Assembly: GCF_001639145.1 (NCBI RefSeq)
Contig: NZ_LROY01000001.1
Coordinates: 684,501 to 748,500 of the forward strand
Length of the DNA: 64,000 nt
Direction: 5' to 3'
DNA from: Microbulbifer sp. Q7
GTDB taxonomy: Bacteria; Pseudomonadota; Gammaproteobacteria; Pseudomonadales; Cellvibrionaceae
Of this stretch, positions 52,210 through 61,039 are shown in pieces. The first letter of the stretch is position 1; every line of letters starts with the position of its first letter. Both the position numbers and the translations under genes were made by a program. The notes under the pieces were generated by a model. It worked only from the letters and a program-made list of their open reading frames with translations. It was not told the origin of the DNA and ran no database searches.

Positions 52210-54909
52210 TTGAATAAATTTTGTACGCTGGCGGCCACCGCTGGTGGGCTGTTGTCGCTGCTTTTGCTTGCTGGTTGCTCGGCGGGCAGCGGTGAAGGTT
52301 CCAGTCTCGGTGGGGGTGAGCAGGCGGAAGATCCGGTGGTAGTGGATTACCCGGTGGTCTATGTGCGCCGCACCCTGAACCGTGACGAAGACGAGATGCT
52401 GGTGGTGGACGACCTTTACGCACCGTCGGCGTTCAACCCCGGTGCGGAGCTGGTGCTGCGCGATCGCGCCACCGCCACCGCTCCCGAACGGGTATTGACG
52501 GAAGACCTGTTTGTCAGTGATGAAGAGGCGGGTATCGTCTTTGAAGGCGGCTACGATGTAAAAGACCTTGCCGTCTCCGCGGATGGCACGCAGCTGGCAT
52601 TCGCCATGCGCGCCCCGAATATTGAGGGTCTCGATGACGATGAGCAGCCCAGCTGGAATATCTGGCTCTACGAATTCGAGTCTGCCGAGCTAACGCGTGT
52701 CATCGCATCCGATCTGATTGCCGAGGAGGGTGACGATATTGCCCCGGCATTCCTGCCGGATGGTCGCATCGCATTCACCTCTACTCGCCAGCGCCGCTCC
52801 CGTGCGCTGCTGCTCGACGACAACAAACCCCAGTTTTCCGCCCTCGCGGAAGATCTGGAAGAGCCCGCATTTGTTCTGCACGTGATGGAAGCGGATGGCA
52901 GCGAAATCCAGCAGATTTCCTACAACCAGAGCCACGATCTCTCGCCCACGGTGCTGTTCAACGGTCGTATCCTGTTTACCCGCTGGGACAACATGGGTGG
53001 TGTTGATCGCCTGAGCCTGTATACCGTGAAGCCGGATGGCAGCGACTTGCAGTTCCATTACGGTTACCACAGCCAGGCAACCGGCACGGGTGCCGGCACC
53101 GATCCGGTACCCGCCGCTTTTGCCAAGCCGCAGCAGATGCCGGACGGCCGCATACTCGTCACTCTGCGCGCCCCGGAGGGCATCACCTACGGTGGCGACA
53201 TGGTGGTGATCGATGCAGAGAATTTCACCGAGGCCTACAGCGAGCCGGAGCAGCAGGGTGTCCTGCAGGGGCAGGAGTCGCTGTCGGTCGAGCAAGTGAT
53301 TATCGACGGCGGGCTGTCGCCCCATGGCCTGTTCGCCAATGCCTGGGCGTTTCACGATGGCACCAGCCGCCTGCTGGTGAGCTGGAGCGAATGCCGCGTA
53401 ATCGACCCGGCAACCGAGCTGCCGCAACCCTGCACCGACGAGTGGCTGGCGACCCCGGATATTGTGCCCGCCGACCCGCTATACGGTCTGTGGATCTACG
53501 ATTACGTCGAAGGCACCCAACGCCCGATCATCCAGCCGGTCGAGGGTGAGATGATCAGCGAAGCGGTCACCGCCGACACCCGCCCGGTGCCGGAATTTAT
53601 CCCCCAGCCCATCCCCGGAATTGACATCGACCGCGACCTGTTTGATGAGGGCATGGCGGTGCTGGATATTCGCAGCGTGTACGACTTCGATGGCAGCGCG
53701 GCCCTGGATATTGCCGCCTTGGCAGACCCGCTGCAGACCACCGCCGCCGAGCGCCCCGCGCGATTTTTGCGGGTGGTGAAAGCGGTGGGCATTCCCGATG
53801 AGGATATCCGTGATTTCGACCGCTCCGCCTTCGGCCGCAACCGCTCGCAATTGATGCGGGAGATCATTGGTTATACCCCGATCCAGCCGGACGGCTCCGT
53901 GCGTGTCAAAGTGCCAGCGGACATGCCCCTGGCCATTTCCGTGGTGGATGCCAATGGCCGTCGCATTGTCGGTCGCCACCGCAACTGGCTGCAGTTCCGC
54001 GCCGGTGAGGTGCGCAACTGCCAGGGGTGCCACAGCCGCGACAGTGAAGTGCCCCACGGACGTACCGATAAAGAACCTGAATCCGCATGGGCCGGTGCGC
54101 CCACCAGCGCGGCCCCGTTTGCCAATACCGAGCCGGCACTGCAGGCGCAAATGGGAGAAACCATGGCGCAAGTGCTGGCGCGCGTGGCCGGACACCCGGC
54201 GCTGGAAGGGGATCTCCTGTTCACGGATTTCTGGACAGATCCGGCCCTGCGGGCAAAAGACCCGACCACCGCCCTGCGTATCAGCGACTTGCCCGTGCCG
54301 GAAATGGCACCCACCAGTCTCGCTTGCCAGAGCGAGTGGAATAGTACCTGTCGCACCGTGATCCACTATCAGGCCCATATCCAGCCGATCTGGGATTTGC
54401 CGCGCCAAGTCACCGACGTTGTCGACGGTTCGGTACTGGAAGATCACACCTGCACGGCCTGCCACACCAACCGCGACGCGGCCGGCATGACCCAGGTCCC
54501 GCCTGGCCAGTTGGACCTGCGCGGCGACCAGTCCGGCGTGAACAACAATTTCAGCACCTCGTATGTGGAGTTGCTGTTCGACAACCCGACCCAAGAACTG
54601 CGCGACGGGGCGGTGCAGGATGTGCTGGTGCAGGACACCGACGACGATGGCAACCCGCTGTTTGAGACCGATGAAAACGGGGAGCTGATTCTGGATGCCG
54701 ATGGCAACCCGATTCCTGTTATGGTTACCGTCAATATTCAGCGCATCATGAACCCCAACGGGGCCAACGCCAGCCGTTTCTTCAGTATCTTTGAGGCGGG
54801 CGGGTTCCACGAGGGCGCGCTGTCCGCGGAAGAATTGCGTTTGATTTCAGAATGGCTGGATATCGGTGCGCAGTATTACAACAATCCCTTTGAAGCACCG
54901 GTCGACTAG
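52210..54909 (+). CDS. HzsA-related diheme lipoprotein
   Basis: An 899-residue lipoprotein with lipobox LAGC (Cys23). Its fold order resembles the hydrazine synthase alpha-subunit middle-domain family: a seven-bladed beta-propeller with PD40/TolB-type repeats (about 40-480; DLAVSADGTQLAFAMR, SPTVLFNGRILFTRWD), a beta-sandwich, and a C-terminal cytochrome section with CQGCH (604-608) and CTACH (748-752). No full catalytic HzsA heme set is visible, so hydrazine synthesis is not implied. The start is TTG, with GAGG eight bases upstream and no other in-frame start near the signal sequence. First gene of the plus operon. Confidence 0.82.
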   Translation: MNKFCTLAATAGGLLSLLLLAGCSAGSGEGSSLGGGEQAEDPVVVDYPVVYVRRTLNRDEDEMLVVDDLYAPSAFNPGAELVLRDRATATAPERVLTEDLFVSDEEAGIVFEGGYDVKDLAVSADGTQLAFAMRAPNIEGLDDDEQPSWNIWLYEFESAELTRVIASDLIAEEGDDIAPAFLPDGRIAFTSTRQRRSRALLLDDNKPQFSALAEDLEEPAFVLHVMEADGSEIQQISYNQSHDLSPTVLFNGRILFTRWDNMGGVDRLSLYTVKPDGSDLQFHYGYHSQATGTGAGTDPVPAAFAKPQQMPDGRILVTLRAPEGITYGGDMVVIDAENFTEAYSEPEQQGVLQGQESLSVEQVIIDGGLSPHGLFANAWAFHDGTSRLLVSWSECRVIDPATELPQPCTDEWLATPDIVPADPLYGLWIYDYVEGTQRPIIQPVEGEMISEAVTADTRPVPEFIPQPIPGIDIDRDLFDEGMAVLDIRSVYDFDGSAALDIAALADPLQTTAAERPARFLRVVKAVGIPDEDIRDFDRSAFGRNRSQLMREIIGYTPIQPDGSVRVKVPADMPLAISVVDANGRRIVGRHRNWLQFRAGEVRNCQGCHSRDSEVPHGRTDKEPESAWAGAPTSAAPFANTEPALQAQMGETMAQVLARVAGHPALEGDLLFTDFWTDPALRAKDPTTALRISDLPVPEMAPTSLACQSEWNSTCRTVIHYQAHIQPIWDLPRQVTDVVDGSVLEDHTCTACHTNRDAAGMTQVPPGQLDLRGDQSGVNNNFSTSYVELLFDNPTQELRDGAVQDVLVQDTDDDGNPLFETDENGELILDADGNPIPVMVTVNIQRIMNPNGANASRFFSIFEAGGFHEGALSAEELRLISEWLDIGAQYYNNPFEAPVD

Positions 54910-54912
54910 ATA

Positions 54913-55743
54913 ATGAATTGCCAGCCCGGAAAATATTCGATCAGCCTGAGGGCCGCGGCGCTTGCCAGCCTGCTGATGGTTGCGCCTGTGGTGACCGCAC
55001 AACAAGCGCCGGTGGTCGACAGCTTCTCCGCCAGTCAATTTGGCGAGCACATCCCGGACAATCTGCCGAAGGATGCCGAGCAGGTCGTCAACGGTGCCGA
55101 GTACCTCAACCTGTACACCGGCCCCGGGCGTGGTTATGTAATCGACCAGGTGGTGGAATACGGTGAGCCTCTGTGGCTTTTGAAGCGCCGCACCGACTGG
55201 GTCAAAGTCATGACCCGCAGTGGAAAAACCGGCTGGGCGAAGATTTCCGATCTGGACGAAATCTTCGCCGCAGAGGGCGAGCAGGTCGCCGTGCCCACCC
55301 CCGGCATCGACGACTACCGTGAGCAGGGCTTCCGCCTCGGCTTCGCCTACGGCGATTTCGAAGGTGCCAACGCCCTCGGCCTTTCCCTCGGCTACCGCTT
55401 CACCGGCAATATCTCCGCCGAACTGCGTGCTACCCAGACCATCGGTGCCTACTCCGACAGCCAGACCTACCAGTTGGCCCTGCTGCACAAACCCTTTCCC
55501 GAGTGGCGGATTGCACCGTATTTCATGCTCGGCAGCGGCGTAAACATCACCTCGCCCAACGCGACTATTGTCGCCACCGAAGACCGCCAGGACACCACCA
55601 TGCTGGCCGGCATCGGTGTTACCACCTATTTATCCCGCCGCTTTGCGCTGCGCGCGGAAGTTGCCAATCATTACCTGCTGACCTCGCGGGAAAATAACCA
55701 GGAGATAGTCGAATGGAAATTCGGATTCGACGTATTCATGTGA
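54913..55743 (+). CDS. SH3-domain outer-membrane beta-barrel protein
   Basis: A 276-residue exported protein: a signal peptide to about residue 29 (ends VTAQQ), a bacterial SH3-like domain (about 60-118; GAEYLNLYTGPGRGYVIDQVV, DWVKVMTRSGKTGWAKIS) that may bind peptidoglycan, and an eight-strand barrel (about 130-276) ending in FDVFM. Three bases after the HzsA-related gene, so co-transcribed. The next gene overlaps its end by about 30 bases if the longest start is used. Confidence 0.8.
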   Translation: MNCQPGKYSISLRAAALASLLMVAPVVTAQQAPVVDSFSASQFGEHIPDNLPKDAEQVVNGAEYLNLYTGPGRGYVIDQVVEYGEPLWLLKRRTDWVKVMTRSGKTGWAKISDLDEIFAAEGEQVAVPTPGIDDYREQGFRLGFAYGDFEGANALGLSLGYRFTGNISAELRATQTIGAYSDSQTYQLALLHKPFPEWRIAPYFMLGSGVNITSPNATIVATEDRQDTTMLAGIGVTTYLSRRFALRAEVANHYLLTSRENNQEIVEWKFGFDVFM

Positions 55744-56495
55744 AAAATCTACTGCGCGTGCGCCTGGCGGCGTCCGGCGGTGCTCGGAATGCTCATGTAT
55801 CACATATACACTCCGCTTCCTGTGCTCCGGCGGCCACCACCAGCCACCCGCTCGCTACGATTTTTAGAAGTATCGCTTGCGCCTTGTCCTTCGCTGGGTT
55901 TTCCTCGATCGCAATTGCCCAGGGCGATGCAGTGATTGACGAAATTATTTCTCCGGATCTTGAGCGCCGCGAAATCCGCGAGGCCAACATCGATACGGAA
56001 GATTTCGAGTTTACCGCCTATCTGGGCGGTATCATGAATGTGGAAGATTTCGGCAGCAACGCATTGTATGGCGGCAGCCTGGCGTACCACATCAACGAAG
56101 ATTTCTTTATGGAAGCGGCCTACGGCCAGACCACCCTGGGGGAGTCCAGTTACGAACGCCTCAGTGGTTCCGCACCGCTGCTCACCGATGAAGAGCGCGA
56201 GCTCTCCATGTACAACCTGTCACTGGCGTGGAATTTTTTGCCCGGTGAAATCTTCATTTTTGACAAGTGGGCACTGAACAGCAACCTGTACCTGATCGGT
56301 GGTGTGGGCAACACCAGCTTTGCGGACGCAGAGCACTTCACCTACAACGTGGGGGTGGGTGTGCGCATGCTGGCACAAGACTGGCTGGCTGTGCGTCTGG
56401 ACGTGCGCGACCACATTTTTGAGCATGAGATTTTTGGTGAGCCGATCGTCACCAATAATCTTTCTGCTCAGCTGGGTGTTTCTATTTATTTCTGA
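55740..56495 (+). CDS. Outer-membrane beta-barrel protein, partner of the SH3-barrel gene
   Basis: About 251 residues. An exported barrel: a hydrophobic signal-like stretch FRSIACALSFAGFSSIAIAQ followed by beta strands (FTAYLGGIMNVEDFG, LYGGSLAYHINEDFFMEAAYG, NLYLIGGVG) and a C-terminal YF. Start choice is uncertain: ATG 55713 overlaps the previous gene by 31 bases, GTG 55740 overlaps it by four (ATGTGA) and is preferred for coupling. Either way the N-terminus before the signal core is unusually long, so a later start is possible. Similar in design to the preceding barrel. Confidence 0.72.
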   Translation: MKNLLRVRLAASGGARNAHVSHIHSASCAPAATTSHPLATIFRSIACALSFAGFSSIAIAQGDAVIDEIISPDLERREIREANIDTEDFEFTAYLGGIMNVEDFGSNALYGGSLAYHINEDFFMEAAYGQTTLGESSYERLSGSAPLLTDEERELSMYNLSLAWNFLPGEIFIFDKWALNSNLYLIGGVGNTSFADAEHFTYNVGVGVRMLAQDWLAVRLDVRDHIFEHEIFGEPIVTNNLSAQLGVSIYF

Positions 56496-56543
56496 ATAAT
56501 AAATTCCAATAAAATTTCAACAAGAAAGTACCGGAGAAATTTC

Positions 56544-57029
56544 ATGCGTAAACTGATTGCCGCTCTTTGTGCCAGTGCCGCTTTGCTGGCGGGCGCGCCA
56601 GCTTCCGCCAAAGTGCCCGCTGAAGACTTCACCCTCGCCTCCCTGAAAGACGGCAACCTCAAGCTGAGCGAGCAGCGCGGTGAAGTGATCATGCTCAACT
56701 TCTGGGCTTCCTGGTGCGGCCCCTGCCGTGAAGAAATGCCACTGCTGAATGACCTGCACGCCCGTTACGAGCCCGTCGGTTTCCAGGTTTGGGGTGTCAA
56801 TGTGGATGCCAATCGTGAAGACGCGCAGGCCATGCTGAATAAAATCCCGGTGGAATTCCCGGTGCTGTTCGACGCCCAAAGCCAGGTGAGCAAAATGTTT
56901 GGCGTACAGGCCATGCCCAGCTCTGTGTTCATCGACCGCGACGGCAATGTGCGCTATGTGCACAAGGGATACCGCAGTGGCGATGAGGCCGAGTACAAAA
57001 AAATTATCAAGGAACTCATCCGGGAATAA
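56544..57029 (+). CDS. TlpA-like periplasmic thioredoxin
   Basis: A 161-residue exported thiol-disulfide protein: signal peptide MRKLIAALCASAALLAGAPASA, then the thioredoxin/AhpC-TSA fold with the catalytic WCGPC in WASWCGPCREEMP and a cis-Pro in AMPSSVF. Reducing TlpA proteins keep heme-site cysteines reduced for cytochrome c assembly or reduce metal centres. Here it serves a cluster with five CxxCH motifs and a Cys-ended lipoprotein, so reduction of those cysteines is a plausible role. Three bases upstream of the DUF4266 gene. Confidence 0.93.
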   Translation: MRKLIAALCASAALLAGAPASAKVPAEDFTLASLKDGNLKLSEQRGEVIMLNFWASWCGPCREEMPLLNDLHARYEPVGFQVWGVNVDANREDAQAMLNKIPVEFPVLFDAQSQVSKMFGVQAMPSSVFIDRDGNVRYVHKGYRSGDEAEYKKIIKELIRE

Positions 57030-57032
57030 ATC

Positions 57033-57263
57033 ATGAGCAAACGCGCGCTTCTGTTGCTGCCGGTAATGCTGCTCCTCGGCGGTTGTGAAACCCTGATGCC
57101 GGAACCCTGGGTGCAGCCCTACGAACGGCACTATCTTGCCGACCCGATTATGGGCTTTGAACGGGACCCGGTCGCGGCCGGATATATGAACCATGTGTAC
57201 GAAGCGCGTGAGGCCGCCCGTGGTGCAGAGGGTGGCTCCGGAGGCGGCTGTGGCTGTAACTGA
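57033..57263 (+). CDS. DUF4266 lipoprotein ending in CGCN
   Basis: A 76-residue lipoprotein: lipobox LGGC with Cys18 and a conserved DUF4266 core (VQPYERHYLADPIMGFERDPVAAGY), ending in a Gly-rich GGGCGCN tail. The C-terminal Cys-Gly-Cys is a family hallmark, suggestive of metal binding or a modification or processing site. Such genes occur next to DUF3570 and TlpA in other proteobacteria; function unknown. Its last 14 bases overlap the DUF3570 gene, so translation is probably coupled. Confidence 0.9.
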   Translation: MSKRALLLLPVMLLLGGCETLMPEPWVQPYERHYLADPIMGFERDPVAAGYMNHVYEAREAARGAEGGSGGGCGCN

Positions 57264-58410
57264 GTGTAAAAAATGGCTGGGCTTGCTCGCGGCCTCGCTG
57301 AGTGCCGGCAACGCAGCCGCCGCCGTATTGCCCGAAGAGCGTGCGGATACCATGTACCACGCCTACAGCGGCGGCGGGGTCACCATCGATGGTCCCTCCG
57401 TACTGGTGCGCAAGAATATTGGCAACACCGTCTCGCTGTCTGCCAATTACTATGTCGACATGATTTCCGGTGCGTCCATTGACGTACAGGCCACCGCCAG
57501 CCCGTATGAAGAGCAGCGGGACGAGTTTTCTCTGGGTGTCGATTATCTGGTGGACAAGACCACCATGAGCCTGAACTACACCAACTCCAGTGAAAGTGAT
57601 TACCAGGCGGAGACGGTAGGCTTCGGTATCAGCCAGGACTTCTTCGGTGACCTGAGCAACCTGTCCATGCGGGTGAGCTTCGGCAGCGACACGGTGATGC
57701 GCAATGATGACAGCGACTTCTCGGACTTCGCCGAGCACCGCCGTTACTCCCTTGGCTGGAGCCAGATTCTCACCACCAAACTGATCGCCGAACTCAGCGT
57801 TGAAACAGTCTCCGACGAGGGTTTCCTGAATAACCCGTATCGCAGCGTGCGCTACGTCAATCCGGCCACCGAGCTCGGTTTTTCCTATCAGCTGGAAAGA
57901 TACCCGCGCACCCGCAACAGTGATGCGGTCGCCCTGCGGGCTAAATACATGCTCCCCTACCGCGCCGCCATCAAGACTGAGTACCGGCGCTACGCCGATA
58001 GCTGGGGAATTGATTCCGACAACCTGGAGCTGCGCTATACCCACCCGCTGGAGCAGGAAAACCTGATCCTTGAGGGTAAGCTGCGTTTTTACAAACAGAA
58101 TGGTGCGGATTTCTACAGCGACCTGTTTCCCTACGCCGACGCCAGCACCTTTCTCGCGCGTGATAAGGAGCTGAGCGACTTCGCCAGTACCGCCATCGGC
58201 ATTGGCGCGTCCTATCAGTTACCCGAGCGCTGGGCGCTGTTTGATCGCAAGAACACATTGAACCTGTACTGGGATTACATCCTGTTCGACTACGACGACT
58301 TCCGCGATGTGCGCGTACACTCCAGTGATGCCAGTATTCTCCCGGGAGAGGAGCCCTCGTATAGCTTCAATGCACACGTCGTGCGCCTGTTCTGGTCTAT
58401 GTGGTTCTGA
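57250..58410 (+). CDS. DUF3570 outer-membrane barrel protein
   Basis: About 386 residues; family DUF3570, a predicted large outer-membrane barrel. Signal peptide MAVTECKKWLGLLAASLSAGNAAAA, then YSGGGVTIDGPSVLVRKNIGNTVSLSANYYVDMISGASIDVQATASPY-type strands to a C-terminal WSMWF. The GTG at 57250 is preferred: GGAGG at 57240-57244 is five bases upstream and the signal peptide begins there; ATG 57193 would give a long polar leader and a 71-base overlap. Overlaps DUF4266 by 14 bases. Closes the plus operon before a strong terminator at 58471. Confidence 0.88.
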   Translation: MAVTECKKWLGLLAASLSAGNAAAAVLPEERADTMYHAYSGGGVTIDGPSVLVRKNIGNTVSLSANYYVDMISGASIDVQATASPYEEQRDEFSLGVDYLVDKTTMSLNYTNSSESDYQAETVGFGISQDFFGDLSNLSMRVSFGSDTVMRNDDSDFSDFAEHRRYSLGWSQILTTKLIAELSVETVSDEGFLNNPYRSVRYVNPATELGFSYQLERYPRTRNSDAVALRAKYMLPYRAAIKTEYRRYADSWGIDSDNLELRYTHPLEQENLILEGKLRFYKQNGADFYSDLFPYADASTFLARDKELSDFASTAIGIGASYQLPERWALFDRKNTLNLYWDYILFDYDDFRDVRVHSSDASILPGEEPSYSFNAHVVRLFWSMWF

Positions 58411-58470
58411 CGGGACTGCTCTGGCAGAAGTGAAGGTCGTAGCCCAGACGCTTGGGCACCGGTTCGCGAA

Positions 58471-58498
58471 AGCCCCCGCACAATGCGGGGGCTTTTTT
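58471..58498 (+). terminator. Terminator after the DUF3570 operon
   Basis: Ten-base-pair stem AGCCCCCGCA / TGCGGGGGCT with a CAA loop followed by six Ts. It ends the HzsA-to-DUF3570 operon and separates it from the convergent Ig-like lipoprotein gene. Confidence 0.93.
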
Positions 58499-58510
58499 GT
58501 TGATAGCGGA

Positions 58511-60685
58511 TTAAGGAATATTTCGGTCTATGGTGAGCTTCTGCAGGTAGGCATCGCCAGGGGAAACACCGTAATAGTCATAAAACCCCGAAAACAACTG
58601 CCGTTCGTCTTTCAGCACCATCACCGCAGGGATGTTCGACTGTGGTTGATACTGGCCATTGCTGCGCTGTACCCACTGCGCCCCGGTGCTGTAGTCGTAA
58701 TGTAGAACTACATGGTCCCCGTTATAGTCCGGATCATTGTATCGGTCGGTCAGTTTGATAAACGTGTTGCCGTATTTGTCGACGATAATATCCTCGGCCC
58801 ATGGGTAAGAAATACCGTGGCTATACGTGCTCTGCGCCTGCAGCTCACTGTCGATGCTCAAACGGGTCATGGTGGAGAAGTCATTATTGGTGTCATGACT
58901 CCACCACATGATGTCTTCCGACTCCGTCAGGCCGATGCGTGACAGGTTGGCAGAATTGACGCTCTGCTCCCACTCGGTGGTGCCGTCGGCTGCGAACAGC
59001 GTAAGCTGGTGGCGGTGCGCCATCAAAACGCGACCATCGCTGGTGATCTGCAGATGATAGCCAGCCATACTGCTGGTCTTCGGTTGATACAGCTCCGTGA
59101 TATCTCCGGTTATCAGGTTGAGCTTCAAGGAAAAGCTTCCCGAGCTCGTCATGGATCCACAACCGTCATCGCCACATGACATCAACATGCCCACCAGGTG
59201 GGCCGTGTTCCCTTCCACTTTGATGTCATGGCTGTGCCAAGCACCAATTTCAAAGCCGAGGTTGTGAGTAACCGGCTTGCTCCAGCGCGTATTACCCTGC
59301 TGATCGTAGTAGCGGATAACGCCGTCGTTACTGAACAGGAGAAACCCGCTACCAGGCACATAGCGGGCGGTAACCTGGATGTGGTTGTCGCCTTCAAATG
59401 ACGGTAGTGCCGAATTGGTGGTAAACGCACCGGCCGCGGAAAGCGCACCAAAATGGAGTTGGTTACTACCGTCCATGGCAATGGTAAAGGCGGTACTGTC
59501 ATTTACCCCCAGCGCAAGTGGGATGGGTATGCCGTTGGCCGCCTGAATATAGCCGGCAGCCGCTGGTTCGCCCGCAGTATCGGCAAACGCTATAAACTGC
59601 TGGTGCAGGCCAGATCCAGTACTACCCAGTTCCCCGTGGGACAGGCCGGTCATGGCCACCAAACCTTCCGGACCATCAGCAAGCAGATCGACCGTCGTGC
59701 TGCCTGCGGAACTCAGGGTCACTACGGATTCCTCGGTCGTGGTCTGGCCAACAGCAATGTCGATGGTCATTACGCTGGTATTGGAATCCAGCTCACCGTC
59801 GTTGGTGATAAACGACAGTTGATCTACGCCCCAGGTACCGTAGGTCGCGGATAGGTTTATATTACCCAGCTCGTTGTCGATACTCGCCAAGCTAGCCACT
59901 TCCGGCTGCTCGATCACCGTGGTGGTTAGATCCGTGCTGTCCACATCAACAATCTGTAAATCGAACCCTTGTGTGGCACCCGCCACCAGGCTCGCGGAAA
60001 TCTGCTCGGGCACTTCCGGTGCGTCGTTCACCGCTGTAATATTGAGTGTGATGGTGACTTCGTCGGTTTCAAATTCATCGTCACTGGCGGTGAGGCGGAA
60101 CTCATCCGCGCCGAAAAAATCCTTCGCAGGCTGATAGCTGAATTCGCCAGTGGCGGAAATCTGCAGTTCACCATTTGCAGGCTCTACGGTTACCGAGTAG
60201 GTCAGCTGGTCCCCATCTACGTCCTCAATAGGCAGCATCGCGGTTAACGCAATATCCTCGTCCGTGGAGAAGTTGCCACCTGTCGCAATTGGAGCGTCAT
60301 TAATCGGGTTGACAGTGATGGTTACGGTCGCCGGTGTTGAACGTCGGCCATCTTCTAACGCGGTAAAGCGAAAGCTATCCTGGCCTGCGAAATCGGGATT
60401 AGGGGTATAAGTGAAGGCGGCTCCGTTCAGGGTAACCTGCCCATTGTCCGCCGCCTGCTGAAGCTCAAACGACAGGGCGCCACCAGCTTGCGCAGTACCG
60501 GCAACCTGGCCGTCGATAGTGGTGTCTTCATCCAGGCTAATGCTTAGCGAAATTGCACTCGGTGGTGCCGGGGTATCGTTACCGCCTCCCCCGCCGCCAC
60601 AACCGGAGAGAAATAGCGGCAGCGCAATACTCGCAAGTAGCACTGCGCAGAACTTTTGTTGCTTGATCATTATGTTTTTCTTCAT
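58511..60685 (-). CDS. Ig/cadherin-like repeat lipoprotein
   Basis: A 724-residue lipoprotein: lipobox LSGC (Cys29) followed by a Gly-rich spacer, then three tandem Ig- or cadherin-like beta-sandwich repeats (about 50-310; LDEDTTIDGQVAG, INDAPIATGGNFSTDEDIAL, VNDAPEVPEQ), each opening with the NDAP motif of VCBS or tandem-95 repeats. The C-terminal half (about 320-724) looks like a beta-propeller with NDGVIRYYDQQGNTRW and WEQSVNSANLSR. Probably a surface-exposed adhesive or binding protein. No ribosome-binding site is obvious; ATG 60670 is an alternative start. Monocistronic. Confidence 0.83.
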   Translation of the reverse strand: MKKNIMIKQQKFCAVLLASIALPLFLSGCGGGGGGNDTPAPPSAISLSISLDEDTTIDGQVAGTAQAGGALSFELQQAADNGQVTLNGAAFTYTPNPDFAGQDSFRFTALEDGRRSTPATVTITVNPINDAPIATGGNFSTDEDIALTAMLPIEDVDGDQLTYSVTVEPANGELQISATGEFSYQPAKDFFGADEFRLTASDDEFETDEVTITLNITAVNDAPEVPEQISASLVAGATQGFDLQIVDVDSTDLTTTVIEQPEVASLASIDNELGNINLSATYGTWGVDQLSFITNDGELDSNTSVMTIDIAVGQTTTEESVVTLSSAGSTTVDLLADGPEGLVAMTGLSHGELGSTGSGLHQQFIAFADTAGEPAAAGYIQAANGIPIPLALGVNDSTAFTIAMDGSNQLHFGALSAAGAFTTNSALPSFEGDNHIQVTARYVPGSGFLLFSNDGVIRYYDQQGNTRWSKPVTHNLGFEIGAWHSHDIKVEGNTAHLVGMLMSCGDDGCGSMTSSGSFSLKLNLITGDITELYQPKTSSMAGYHLQITSDGRVLMAHRHQLTLFAADGTTEWEQSVNSANLSRIGLTESEDIMWWSHDTNNDFSTMTRLSIDSELQAQSTYSHGISYPWAEDIIVDKYGNTFIKLTDRYNDPDYNGDHVVLHYDYSTGAQWVQRSNGQYQPQSNIPAVMVLKDERQLFSGFYDYYGVSPGDAYLQKLTIDRNIP

Positions 60686-61039
60686 GACTATTTTGTTGTT
60701 AATGGTCGAACGATTATATGGGGTTTTTGCCGCCAGGGAAGGTAGACCAAAGGCGGTACCCGAAAGTGTTTGGGTATGGATGGAAGTTCGATGGTGTGAG
60801 CTACTCGTGATTCAGCGAACTTAGCGTTGCACTAAACAGTCCCGCAGAGTGATAAATCTACAATACGTAACTAAGCTGACTTTTTTGACGCTCTATGGCC
60901 GCAGGCGGTGTCTTGCAGGGACTTAATCTCAACAATCAGGCTCCCTCGATTTGCCGGTCGGCAATTCTGACGTCTTTCCTGCTGGCGGAGAATGCTCGCG
61001 AAAGAGTGTTCTTTAGAAGATAAAAACTTACGCCATCTT
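60686..61039. other. AT-rich spacer
   Basis: About 350 bases with no credible gene. A minus-strand frame (60871-61131) overlaps the end of the next gene and has no recognisable product. The region is more AT-rich than its surroundings, like the adjacent 61040 gene, and includes a run of Ts near 60880. It should carry the promoter of the 60685 gene. Confidence 0.55.

Noticed and set aside
53479..54810. 443-codon frame antisense to the HzsA-related gene
   Set aside because: Shadow frame without a start signal or any recognisable domain.
52210..54909. Evidence for an anammox-type hydrazine synthase
   Set aside because: Only the middle-domain-like fold and two heme motifs match; no other anammox genes and no complete catalytic heme set.
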